Of a stretch of 64,000 nucleotides of DNA, positions 52,036 through 62,200 are shown piece after piece. The position numbers and the translations under genes were made by a program. Location: NCBI GenBank assembly GCA_046049675.1, contig JBJORA010000028.1:1-64000 (forward strand). The letters are read 5' to 3'. Position 1 is the first letter of the stretch; every line of letters starts with the position of its first letter. Source of the stretch: CAIXQW01 sp046049675 (lineage in GTDB: Bacteria; Bacteroidota; Bacteroidia; Chitinophagales; Chitinophagaceae). The notes below the pieces were generated by a model. It was not told the origin of the DNA. It searched no databases and saw only the letters and a program-made list of their open reading frames with translations.

Positions 52036-52077
52036 GCAGTAGCTGTGCAAATTTTTTTTGAACAAAAAAGTTACATC

Positions 52078-52602
52078 ATGTTATTACATAAACTAGGGCA
52101 AAGCTTGGCAATTATTGCTGTGTTATTTGCATCCGCAAATACAGCGCAAGCACAAACAAACAGTGACGATAACGATACTAAATCGGTAATTATAGCAACA
52201 AAATTTGTAGAAGTTATTGCAGCCTGTCAGGCAGAAGGTGGAGTGTCGTCCCTAAAAGGGCGAATGGTAAAGCAACTAGATCGTGGCGGAATTTATACCT
52301 GTGCCGAAAATAATGGCGCCGATAGTACCACACTAATACTAGTTGGTGAGCCAGGTAAAGAAAGTGGTGCCGCAAGCTTTTACTACACCATTGACTCTGA
52401 CAACTGCATTATGGCAGCTAAAGCATACGTACATCTCAAAAATGCTCTTGTAGAAAGTAAAAGTTGGAAGCAGGAAGAAAAAACAGAAGGAAGTAAGCTT
52501 TCTTACATACTTTCTGATACTGATGATATGCCACGAGTAACGGTGGTAGTAGATAGCGAAAAAAATACAATGGTCATTGGAATGATAGTGTTATGCAACT
52601 AA
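52078..52602 (+). CDS. Secreted protein of unknown function, tandem paralogue 2
   Basis: A 174-aa protein, exactly the same length as its upstream paralogue. I start at ATG 52078, which yields a signal peptide ending TAQAQ; an in-frame GTG at 52045 would add a non-signal leader. Conserved positions include ASLKG/SSLKG, GIYTC, ADSTTLILVG and the C-terminal VVVDSEKNTM...LCN. The tandem arrangement and equal length point to a recent local duplication. A terminator follows 34 nt after the stop. Confidence 0.8.
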   Translation: MLLHKLGQSLAIIAVLFASANTAQAQTNSDDNDTKSVIIATKFVEVIAACQAEGGVSSLKGRMVKQLDRGGIYTCAENNGADSTTLILVGEPGKESGAASFYYTIDSDNCIMAAKAYVHLKNALVESKSWKQEEKTEGSKLSYILSDTDDMPRVTVVVDSEKNTMVIGMIVLCN

Positions 52603-52636
52603 GCGATTAGGCTTGGAACACAAACCATAACATCTT

Positions 52637-52666
52637 AGGCGGCTTTTGCAACAAGGCCGCCTTTTT
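52637..52666 (+). terminator. Rho-independent terminator after the paralogue pair
   Basis: AGGCGGC and GCCGCCT pair around a TTTTGCAACAAG loop, followed by TTTTT. Confidence 0.85.
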
Positions 52667-52686
52667 AATTCGAAATAATTTGCAAA

Positions 52687-53403
52687 ATGTGTAGATTGCA
52701 AGTCATGCAAGATTTGCCAAACTATATTGCCATTTGTTTTATCCTCACAACATTGCTTTGCCTTGTTTTGCTTATGCAAGCTATTCGTCGTGGGGATAAG
52801 CTCGCTACTCAGCTAGTTGGTATTATCTTGCTTTGTCTAGTGGTGTGGCTAATCGTTCAAAGTGCGCTTGCTTTGAAAGGCATATATAGCAGCAATACAG
52901 GCACAATGCCACCAAGAATTTTAGTGCTAGGTATATTGCCTGCATTTATTTGCATTGCTTGCTTATTTATCACTAAAAGGGGTATATCATTTATTGATAG
53001 TTTATCGCTCAAGCACTTGCATTATGTTCATGTTGTACGTGTACCGGTAGAAATAGTCCTGTATTTTTTAGCTGCACAAAAAGTAATTCCAGAATTAATG
53101 ACCTTTACAGGACGAAACTTCGATATTTTAGCAGGGCTTACGGCGCCGCTTATTGTAATGGTAGCATTTACACAGACAGCTGTGCACAAGCGATTGTTAC
53201 TTGTTTGGAATTTTGCGTGTTTAGCTTTACTCATCAACATTATTGTGCACGGTTTACTTTCTGCACCATCTCCTCTACAGCAATTGGCCTTTGATCAACC
53301 AAATATTGCCATCTTGCATTGGCCTTTTAGTTTATTGCCAACGTTTGTAGTACCAGTGGTTTTGTTTTGTCATCTAGCAAGTATTCGAAAGTTAATGAGT
53401 TGA
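52687..53403 (+). CDS. Multi-pass membrane protein of unknown function
   Basis: A 238-aa protein with about seven hydrophobic segments and short loops, starting IAICFILTTLLCLVLLMQ. Polar residues within segments are few. I do not recognise a family; the 7-segment plan and short length recall uncharacterised Bacteroidota membrane proteins. ATG 52705 (MQDLPNYIAI) is an alternative start 18 nt in. It lies just after a terminator, so it has its own promoter, which I cannot identify. Confidence 0.7.
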   Translation: MCRLQVMQDLPNYIAICFILTTLLCLVLLMQAIRRGDKLATQLVGIILLCLVVWLIVQSALALKGIYSSNTGTMPPRILVLGILPAFICIACLFITKRGISFIDSLSLKHLHYVHVVRVPVEIVLYFLAAQKVIPELMTFTGRNFDILAGLTAPLIVMVAFTQTAVHKRLLLVWNFACLALLINIIVHGLLSAPSPLQQLAFDQPNIAILHWPFSLLPTFVVPVVLFCHLASIRKLMS

Positions 53404-53439
53404 TTGGTAAAAGGTCGATTGCCAATGGTTTAGTTAAGT

Positions 53440-53655
53440 GACTCCAGTGGTCTAGCAATTCAGCAATCCATCAATTAGCAACCAACAATCAACAACCAGC
53501 AATCCAACAATTCAAAAATGTAATCCAACAATCAACAATCAGCAACCAACAATTTAGCAATTCAACAATTTAGCAATGCAATCCAGCTATCCAACAATCA
53601 ACAACCAGCAATCAACAATATAACAATGCAACAATTCAACAATTCAACAATACTT
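53440..53655. repeat. G-poor CAACAATT-type low-complexity tract
   Basis: About 215 bp of steps such as CAATCAACAACCAGCAAT and CAATTTAGCAATTCAACAAT with strong strand asymmetry (C over G). It fills nearly the whole gap between the membrane protein gene and the reductase gene. No gene is seen. Confidence 0.65.
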
Positions 53656-53687
53656 TCCTACCTTGTGGTTTCTAAAATAATTGTCGT

Positions 53688-54425
53688 ATGAATAAGAAAC
53701 TAGCATTAGTAACAGGGGCAACAGGTGGACTAGGAACGGCTATGTGCCAAAAACTCAGCAAAGATGGCTATCAAGTAGTGGCCAATTATAGAAGCGAAGA
53801 AAAAGCGCAAGAGTGGAACCTCAAAATGAAGCAAGAAGGCTATGAAATGATTATGGCGCAAGGTGACGTCAATGAATTTTCATCCGTGCAAAATATGATT
53901 GCCAAAGTGCAAGAAACCTATGGTGAGATTGCAGTGCTTGTCAACAATGCTGGTATTACACGCGATACGCCTTTTTGGAAAATGAGCTTCGAGCAATGGG
54001 ATGAAGTAATCAAAACAAATTTGTACAGTGTTTTTAATACAACAAAAGCAGTTATTGATGGCATGATAGCTCAAGGCTTCGGTCGTATCATCAATATTTC
54101 TTCAGTTAACGGGCAGCGTGGACAATTTGGTCAAACAAACTACTCTGCGGCAAAAGCTGGTATGCATGGCTTTACAAAAAGTCTCGCAATGGAGCTAGCG
54201 AAGAAGGGCGTTACGGTTAATACAATTTCGCCAGGTTATATCGCTACGGATATGGTAATGGCTATCAAAGAAGAAGTGCGTAATAAAATTGTAGAACAAA
54301 TTCCAATGGGACGTCTTGGCGGCACAAACGAAATAGCACATCTTGTATCCTTTTTAGCAAGCGAAGATGCTGCTTATATTACTGGTGCTAACTATGCAAT
54401 TAATGGCGGGCAGCACGTGTATTAG
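53688..54425 (+). CDS. phbB: Acetoacetyl-CoA reductase-like short-chain dehydrogenase
   Basis: A 245-aa SDR enzyme. The cofactor loop is TGATGGLG (10-17), NNAG lies near residue 87, the catalytic serine is in INISSVNG, and the YxxxK pair is in YSAAKAG. RGQFGQTNYSAAKAGMHGFTKSLAMELAKKGVTVN and the ITRD segment follow PhbB (PHB acetoacetyl-CoA reductase) closely. PhbB makes (R)-3-hydroxybutyryl-CoA for polyhydroxybutyrate, with NADPH. No PHB synthase or thiolase is nearby, so a FabG-like function cannot be excluded. Confidence 0.85.
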   Translation: MNKKLALVTGATGGLGTAMCQKLSKDGYQVVANYRSEEKAQEWNLKMKQEGYEMIMAQGDVNEFSSVQNMIAKVQETYGEIAVLVNNAGITRDTPFWKMSFEQWDEVIKTNLYSVFNTTKAVIDGMIAQGFGRIINISSVNGQRGQFGQTNYSAAKAGMHGFTKSLAMELAKKGVTVNTISPGYIATDMVMAIKEEVRNKIVEQIPMGRLGGTNEIAHLVSFLASEDAAYITGANYAINGGQHVY

Positions 54426-54460
54426 CGCTATTTGCGGCAATACAAGCAATGCTATGGTTT

Positions 54461-54489
54461 TTGGGTTACAATCAATTTGTGTAACTTTG
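54461..54489 (+). promoter_or_regulatory. Promoter of the Uma2 gene
   Basis: TTG at 54461-54463 and TAACTTTG at 54482-54489 are separated by 18 nt, a full consensus match. The -7 box ends 4 nt before ATG 54494, so the message is predicted to be leaderless. Confidence 0.65.
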
Positions 54490-54493
54490 TGTG

Positions 54494-55075
54494 ATGGTTA
54501 CGGATTTTAAATCGCTCGATTTAACTAAGAAGTATTCATACGCTGACTACTTGCTTTGGCGATTTGCCGAAAGGGTAGAATTAATTAAGGGTTTAATTTA
54601 TAAAATGAGCCCTGCACCATCTGAACGGCATCAATACATTTCAGGTAACTTATATGTAGAATTAAGGAGGTGCGTCAAGAAAGGGAAATGCAGAATATAT
54701 GCCGCACCATTTGATGTTAGACTGAGCGCAACGACTACAAAAGACAGCGAAGTATATACAGTTGTACAGCCAGACATATGTGTAGTATGCGATCTTACCA
54801 AGTTAGATGAGCGCGGTTGCATGGGTGCACCGAATCTGATTATTGAAATTGTTAGTCCTGGCAATACACGCCGAGAATTAGAAGATAAATACGCATTGTA
54901 TGAAGAAAACGGCGTGCAAGAATATTGGATTGTACAGCCAAGCGACGAGACGATAAGCGTGTTTGATCTCGTGGAAGAAAAATATGCTTTGAGAAAAATC
55001 TACAGCAATGATTGCGACATTAGTATAAATGTCTTAGACGGGGCAATCATCAATTTGAAAGATGTATTTAGTTGA
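54494..55075 (+). CDS. Uma2-family (DUF820) PD-(D/E)xK endonuclease-like protein
   Basis: A 193-aa protein of the Uma2 family. Visible core: RVELIKGLIYKMSPAPSERHQ near the N-terminus, then VQPDICVVCD (catalytic Asp), and APNLIIEIVSPGNTRRELEDKYALYEENGVQEYWIVQP (ExV plus the Lys of the DK pair). The fold is that of restriction-type nucleases; the family's biological role is unresolved. An upstream in-frame GTG at 54491 overlaps the promoter spacing, so ATG 54494 is preferred. Confidence 0.92.
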   Translation: MVTDFKSLDLTKKYSYADYLLWRFAERVELIKGLIYKMSPAPSERHQYISGNLYVELRRCVKKGKCRIYAAPFDVRLSATTTKDSEVYTVVQPDICVVCDLTKLDERGCMGAPNLIIEIVSPGNTRRELEDKYALYEENGVQEYWIVQPSDETISVFDLVEEKYALRKIYSNDCDISINVLDGAIINLKDVFS

Positions 55076-55094
55076 TTTGACCATATTGGCGCTA

Positions 55095-55130
55095 ACAATG
55101 CGACAATTCAGCAATGCAACAATGTAACAA
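55095..55130. repeat. Short CAACAATT-type low-complexity tract
   Basis: GCGACAATTCAGCAATGCAA followed by CAATGTAACAAG, the third and shortest copy of the G-poor tract family. Confidence 0.5.
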
Positions 55131-55152
55131 GATAAATACTCCATATGTAGTA

Positions 55153-55183
55153 TTGCCCACGGTCTAATGTCAAGGTAGTTTTG
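55153..55183 (+). promoter_or_regulatory. Promoter of the large surface-protein operon
   Basis: TTG at 55153-55155 and TAGTTTTG at 55176-55183 are 20 nt apart, a full consensus match. The -7 box ends 20 nt before ATG 55204. Confidence 0.65.
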
Positions 55184-55203
55184 CTATCTAAAATATTAGT
55201 ACC

Positions 55204-56220
55204 ATGACCAAATTACTCACTACCATCGCATTTTTAGTACTTAGTTGCAACGCTTTTGCAACAACACGCACGCTTAACAATAACGTGCCTAGTCCAGGGC
55301 AATTCACAAGCTTTTCGGCTTGTCAAGCAGCCAGTAGCAATGGCGACACCATCTTGGTGCAAGGCAGTCCAATAAACTACAATACTTTCTCGCTTAGTAA
55401 AAGGCTTACTATAATCGGACCGGGCCACAATCCTACTGACAAGCAAAATCCCGTAAAAGCACAAGTGGACTATATTGCTTTTAATATCGGTAGTACAGGG
55501 TCTAAAGTGTTTGGCCTAGATGTTTACGCGCCTTATATCCCATCAGGGCAAACCAATGTAGATAGTGTAACCATTGCACTTTGTAGAATTAATTACCAAT
55601 TTTACGTACAGGCAGGTGGTGCCAATGCTTGGATTTTTGATGGCAACGTATTTAGTTTTAATGGTAGCAATGTAGATCTAGGAGGACACTCATTTGGAGA
55701 CGGTATTTTTAGGAATAATATTTTTAACGGCGAGCTTATTTATTTAGGTTACAGCTACATTGGTTATAATTATATCATCAACAATATCTTCCTTGGCGAT
55801 AACCCATGGACTTTCAACTACTGCAATAATGGTTACGTGTATAACAACATTTTCTACCGACAGGTACCTACTGCAGTAAATGGTTCTATGGTTTATAGTA
55901 ACAACGTTGGCTTTGGCGGTGTTACAACTTTTCCAAATGGTACTAATAGCGTTGGTGTAGACCCATTGTTTGTAACACCAATTGGCTCAGGTGCATTTTT
56001 CAATTATGCAACTGACTATCACCTACAGGCTACTTCGCCATTTCTTACCTATGGCAATGATGGTACACAAGTGGGCATCTATGGTGGAACAACAGGCGAC
56101 TACAACCAAAATGGTATGCCGCGTAATCCATACATCAAAACCTTTACGCTAAGCGGTCCTACAAGTGTAAACTCGGGCGATAGCTTACAAATTTATATTA
56201 AAGCAAAGGTGCGCAACTAA
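55204..56220 (+). CDS. Secreted beta-helix-like protein (partner of the 2337-aa protein)
   Basis: A 338-aa protein with a signal peptide ending NAFA. The body has repeated short strand units rich in Asn, Gly and Tyr (IFDGNVFSFNGSNVDLGG, GDGIFRNNIFNGELIYLGYSYIGYNYIINNIF), the look of a right-handed parallel beta-helix as in pectate-lyase-like proteins. No catalytic signature is clear. It ends with TLSGPTSVNSGDSLQIYIKAKVRN and lacks an evident sorting domain. The giant surface protein gene follows after 39 nt, so they probably form one operon. Confidence 0.78.
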   Translation: MTKLLTTIAFLVLSCNAFATTRTLNNNVPSPGQFTSFSACQAASSNGDTILVQGSPINYNTFSLSKRLTIIGPGHNPTDKQNPVKAQVDYIAFNIGSTGSKVFGLDVYAPYIPSGQTNVDSVTIALCRINYQFYVQAGGANAWIFDGNVFSFNGSNVDLGGHSFGDGIFRNNIFNGELIYLGYSYIGYNYIINNIFLGDNPWTFNYCNNGYVYNNIFYRQVPTAVNGSMVYSNNVGFGGVTTFPNGTNSVGVDPLFVTPIGSGAFFNYATDYHLQATSPFLTYGNDGTQVGIYGGTTGDYNQNGMPRNPYIKTFTLSGPTSVNSGDSLQIYIKAKVRN

Positions 56221-56259
56221 TCTGTAACGCCGATTCTTCACTAAAACGCTGTTACAACT

Positions 56260-59200
56260 ATGATCAAGTTACGCTTTATCGTAAGCTCGCTAGCATGTTT
56301 GCTGCTGCCCTTTGTGGCGCTAGGGCAAATAAGCACAGCTGAGTATTTCTTCGATACGGATCCAGGCGTGGGCAACGCAACTACAATTGCGGTTACTAGC
56401 TACAACGCCGACTCTGCAGAAATTGCAGGGCAAATTCAAGTGCCTACAAGCTTAGCACCTGGCGCACACAAGGTGTTTGTACGCTTTGCAAAAGTAATTG
56501 CAGGTGCACCTAAATGGGGTTTAACGCAAGAGCAAGCTTTTTATATTCTTAGCAACGGAGCAAGCATTACCGCACTTGAGTATTATTTTGATGCCGACCC
56601 AGGCGTAGGCAATGGCATAGCCTTACCACTGACTACGCAAAATGATACAGCAATCTATCTAGGGAAAATTTCTACCGCAGGGTTAAATTTTGGCGCACAT
56701 AAAGTATTTGTAAGAGGACGCAATCTTTATGGCTCATGGGGCTTAGTAGATATGCAGCCTTTTTTTATTAATCAAAGTGGTGCAGTGATTGCTGGAGGCG
56801 AATACTTTTTTGATACCGACCCAGGCGTGGGTAATGGTATTGCAATTGCCTTGAATGCCGCAGCCGATAGTGCAGTTTTTAATGGCAATATCAGCACTGC
56901 TGGTTTGCCAGGTGGCAAGCACGTGCTATATGTTCGCACAAGAGATTTTTCAGGTAGATACAGCGCTACAGAGGCAAAACATTTCTTTATTAATACTACA
57001 CCAATTCTCGCAGAGTATTTTGTAGATACCGATCCTGGTGTAGGAGCTGGTACACCAATTAATCTTACACTTACAACTGCTGGTACTGCAGAGTACACAG
57101 GTAATATCGCCATACCAACTAGTGTCGGTACTGGCACACACAAGTTGTATGTACGTGCTTTAGACAATGCAGGACAATGGGGTTTAGTGGACAGTCAAGG
57201 TTTTACAATTTTGTGCGATAAGTGGTTTAGAGATTTTGATAATGATGGCTATGGCAATATCAACGACACCTTACGTACCTGCGTGCAACCCAATGGCTAT
57301 GTCAACAATGGCTTGGATTGCAATGATAATAACGCCTTGGAAAAACCTGGCCAGTTGTGGTATGTAGATGCTGATGGCGACGATTATGGTATTGCGCCTG
57401 CGATTGCATCATGTACACGACCTCCTAATGCATTTGCTGCTAGCGAACTTATTGCAAGCACAACAGATTGCAACGACAATGCTGCTACTGCTTACCCAGG
57501 TGCAACAGAAATTTGCGATGGCATAGACAACGACTGTGACGGCGCTGTCGATGAAGGCTTGTTGTTTACTTACTATTTTGACGGCGATAATGATGGCTAT
57601 GGTGTTGTAAGTACTACTACAATTGCATGTTCTGCACCAGCTAACTATGTAGCACTGAGTGGTGATTGCAACGATGGCAATGCTGCTATCAACCCACTAG
57701 CCACTGAAGTGTGTGATGGCATAGATAACAACTGCAATGGTCAAACAGACGAAGCATTACTTACCAATTACTACCCTGATATTGATGGCGATGGTTTTGG
57801 CAATACAGCGGCAGTACTTGCTGCTTGTACTCAACCTAGCGGGTATATTACAACAGCAGGCGATTGCAACGATAATAACAGCTTAATAAATCCACTTGCT
57901 ACTGAAGTTTGCGATAATGTAGATAACGATTGCGATGGTCTTATAGACGAAGGCGTAACGACAGTATTCTATCGCGATTTTGACGGCGATGGTTTTGGGA
58001 ACGCAACAAACACAATCAATGCATGTTCGCAACCAAGCGGCTATGTAAGCAATAGTACGGACTGCAACGACAACGCTGCAACGGTTTATCCAGGCGCAGT
58101 AGAAATCTGTGATGGTTTAGACAACGATTGCGATGGCGATATCGATGCCGCTGATGCCAATGTTGTGCTTAATACTTATTATGCCGATAGTGATGGCGAT
58201 TCCTATGGCAATATCAACAATACACAGCAGGCTTGCACAGCGCCAGTTGGTCATGTAAGTAATAGTACCGACTGTAATGACGCCAATGCCAATGAATATC
58301 CTAGTCAAGTTTGGTATATAGATGCAGATGGCGATGGCTATGGCACTGGGGCAACTATTATTCAGTGTTTGCAACCGGCTAATGCTTATCTGCCTTCTTC
58401 GCTAGATAGTATTGCTGGCGATTGCAACGATAATAATCCTGCCATCAAGCCAAATTCGCAATACTTTACATTTAGTAGTGGTGTATATGCCAATGCAGTA
58501 GTAAGCCCATTACAAGGAAGTACTTACACTACATTTACATTTGAAGTAATGTATGTTGATAGTAGCAATGCCATGCCACCTGCTAGCTATCCGCGTGCAA
58601 TTTTAGACTTTGAAGCCAATGGCGTTTACACTGGTGCCAGCGATAGAACAATTTTATTAAGTGCCGCCGATGTATCAGACAGTATTACTTCTGACGGAAA
58701 AAAATACATAGGCACTATCAATGCCTTACCTATCGGTGCGAACTACCAAACAATTATTCAAACGAATGTCCAATCATGTGCAGTGAATTTTGGTCCTTTC
58801 AATTATCCTGACGTGGTTGTCTATCCTGATTTACAAATTTTTGCCAATGATATTACATTCAGCACAAGCAATCCAAGCACTGGATCTCCGCTAACTGTGT
58901 TCGCAACGATACACAATGTAAGCGATTTTCCGGGCAACAATTTTGTCGTGCATTTACGCAATCAATACGATACTACCCTTGTGTACCCTGACATTACGGT
59001 AGCCACAATTGCACCGCATAGTAGTATGCAGGTGAGCTGGAACATTACTACACCTAGCGTACCGTCGTGGTGCCCAATGCAGGTATATGTTGATTATGCC
59101 AATGCTATTCCAGAAACAAACGAGCTTGATAATACCGCCGTGCGACCGTTTGTAAATGGCAACTATAATTTGCCGGGCCGCATCGTTGTAACAGCCGAAG

Positions 59201-62200
59201 TTACCCCACAAGTAAGCACAACTATTGCAAATTTTAATTTAACCTTAAGCGGAAAAGCACACTATAGCGGCGTTGCAGTACCACTATTAGACAGCAGTGT
59301 GGCAGGCGCCACTGTAAGTGCATCAATTGTAGAAACTGGCGCACAGTTTACAGGTTATACCAATTCGCAAGGCAATTATGCCATGAGTTTTCCAAAGCCG
59401 CTCAATCCAGGTTTGTATCACATGCAAGTGCATGTTACCGATTACACTTTAGATGGCGATACTACAACAACATTTACTATTGTGTACGTAGCACCGCCAT
59501 GTTTTGCAGATATTACAGCAAGCATAGCACTAAGCCCGCATACAAGCTATGCTGGATTTTCGTCAAATACAATTTTTGTTGGCGACTCTGTGAGCGGTAC
59601 AATCACTATTACTAATAATGGTTGCTTTACAACAGGTACTGCCATGTACACTGCTGTTTCTCAGACGGGTGGCTCGCTTAGTATACCAAGTTTTACTGTT
59701 CCAGCTCTTGCACCTGGTGCAAGCTACTCTGTAGGCTTTAGCAATATCGTGTACAATACAATTGGTACTGCCGCAATTACAGTACAAGCAGATGCGTACA
59801 ATGTAGTGAACGAATTAAATGAATCAAATAATGGCACGGTGGCGCTCATTAATGTAATAAGTCCTTTGCCGGATTTATCAAGCACACTTGGTTCTAACGG
59901 CTATTACAGCGAGTGTAACTTACCAACAAGTGTTAGTTTTACAGTAGTCAACGGTGGAGGATCACCAGCATTTGGTGTAAACTGTAAATTATATCGTAGT
60001 AAAAATGGTGTGCTTGTCGATTCGGTTATACATACAATCGCTGTCGTTGCTGCTAATTCATATAGTAGTGTAAGTATTCCGTTTAGCTATGATGCTGGTT
60101 TAAACTATTATACATATGCATTGCAAGCGGACTATACCAATAGTATTGCTGAACTCAACGAGAGTAATAACAACAGTGGTGTGATATTTACAGCTACGGC
60201 TTGCAAACCCGACCTAGTGATTGGCGGTTGTATGGCTGTAGATGTAGCTAGTAGTAACGCACAGTACAGCGGTACCTTAACTGTTACAGCAACAATTGGC
60301 AATGTTGGTAACGCGGCAATAACTACGCCAATAGATGTAGTATTTAACTTAAGTGGCGGCACAAGTTACACTGTAATACATACAGGTGGTTTGGCCGCTG
60401 GCGCAAATGCCACAGTAAGTACAACGATTACAGCACCTCCTCCGGCAACACAAACCATTAGTGCTACTGTTGATCCAACTAATGCATACAATGAATTCAG
60501 TGAAGGCAATAACATGGCTGTAGGAAATATGTGCGTTGATCTTTTTCCTGCTGCGCTTTGCTACGGTGTAAACTTTTGGGATATCGTTTACATCAAAAAT
60601 CAAGCGGCAGTGCCTTACCTAGCATTGGGTACTGCCAATTTGTACACTGCGCAAAATGTAGCAGTTAATGTAAGCGTTAGTGGGCCTGGTATAAGTGGTA
60701 TGCAAGATTTAGGTAACATTATTGTGCCAAGTGCTACGCAGAATTGCATTTGTCCTTTGATGATTTCTGCTGCAAATACTTTTGTATTTGCCAATGCTGG
60801 CATCTACACTTTTACCTTTACGGTCGATGCAAACAATGCCTATACAGAGTGCAATGAATCAAACAATGTAATGGTTCGCACTGTTACAGTACTTGAACAG
60901 CCTGATATGCGCATACTAAGCCAATATATCAATCCTAGTTTGCTCAATCCTAATGTAGGGCAGGCGGTAACCTTTGATATTAGCTACGATAATGTGGGGG
61001 TACAAAATATTGCCGACACAATGGAATTGATGTTGCGTGTAAATAATACTAATATCGATAGTGCGCAAGTATTTGGGTTAACTACTAATGATAACAATAC
61101 ACATCACTTTGCAACGACTTGGAGCAGCACTATACCTGGTGTACATATTGTTCGCGCTATTATCGACCATGATGCAGAAGTAGTCGAACTCAACGAACTT
61201 AACAACGAAGCTACACGCGCCATTATAGTAGGCGAATTACCAAATATGTATTTCAAGAAAATATTTGCTACGAATGTTGTTCCAAATATTGGCGATCAAA
61301 TTGCTATTACAGGTAATGTTGGTAATAGTGGCGATAGCTATGCCGAGGCAGATGTACGCTTTAGTTACATCGATAATGCCAACGATACTATTTTAATCGG
61401 TCTTACTCATGTGCAAGTGCCGGCAAATGATAGTGTTATCTTTAATATGCCGTGGACGGTAGCCGATGCAAAAACAAATATTATTGCTGAAATTATCAAT
61501 ACAACAAGTTTAGAAGCCACCTACGACGACAACGATAGCGTGATTGTATTAGGCAACATGATAGTAAGCGCTAGCGTGATTCCTGCATGTGATACCTTAG
61601 CCAATGGTATTGCGATTGCAAATGCAGCTGGTGGTGACGCACCATATACCTATCAATGGCAAACTGGCTTAGTGAACGATAGTATTATTGGCGCTGCTGG
61701 TAGTTATACTGTAGTAGCAACAGATGTGTTTGGGCAAACTGCAAGTACGGTCGTTGCAATCAATGCCCTTGCAAGGCCAACGGTTTCGGCAAACGCTACA
61801 CCTACAAGTGTATTGGTTGGAAATTCTGCGGTATTGCTGGCTTCTGGAGCAAGTACTTACACATGGGCAAACGCTGCAACGCTTAGTGCCACTATTGGTG
61901 CAATGGTATCCGCGCAACCTGCCGTTACAACAATCTACACCGTTACAGGTGCAAGCAATTACGGCTGTACAAATACCGCCACAGTTACACTAACCATTAT
62001 TCCACTGGTTCAGATGGACAGTGCGCACAGTACAGCGCCAAGTTGTGCTACAAGTAGCAATGGTAGTATTATAGTGTTTGCAAGCGGTGGTATTGCACCA
62101 ATTAGTTATGCTTTATTGCCAAATACTGGTTTGCAAACAAGCCCTGGTGTATTTAGTAATTTAACTGCGGGCACATATACTTGTACAGTTACCGATGCCA

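Noticed and set aside
57200..58450. Frameshift or duplication artefact in the repeated DCNDN region
   Set aside because: The repeats differ enough in DNA and protein sequence, and the frame is open throughout, so this is a normal repeat protein.
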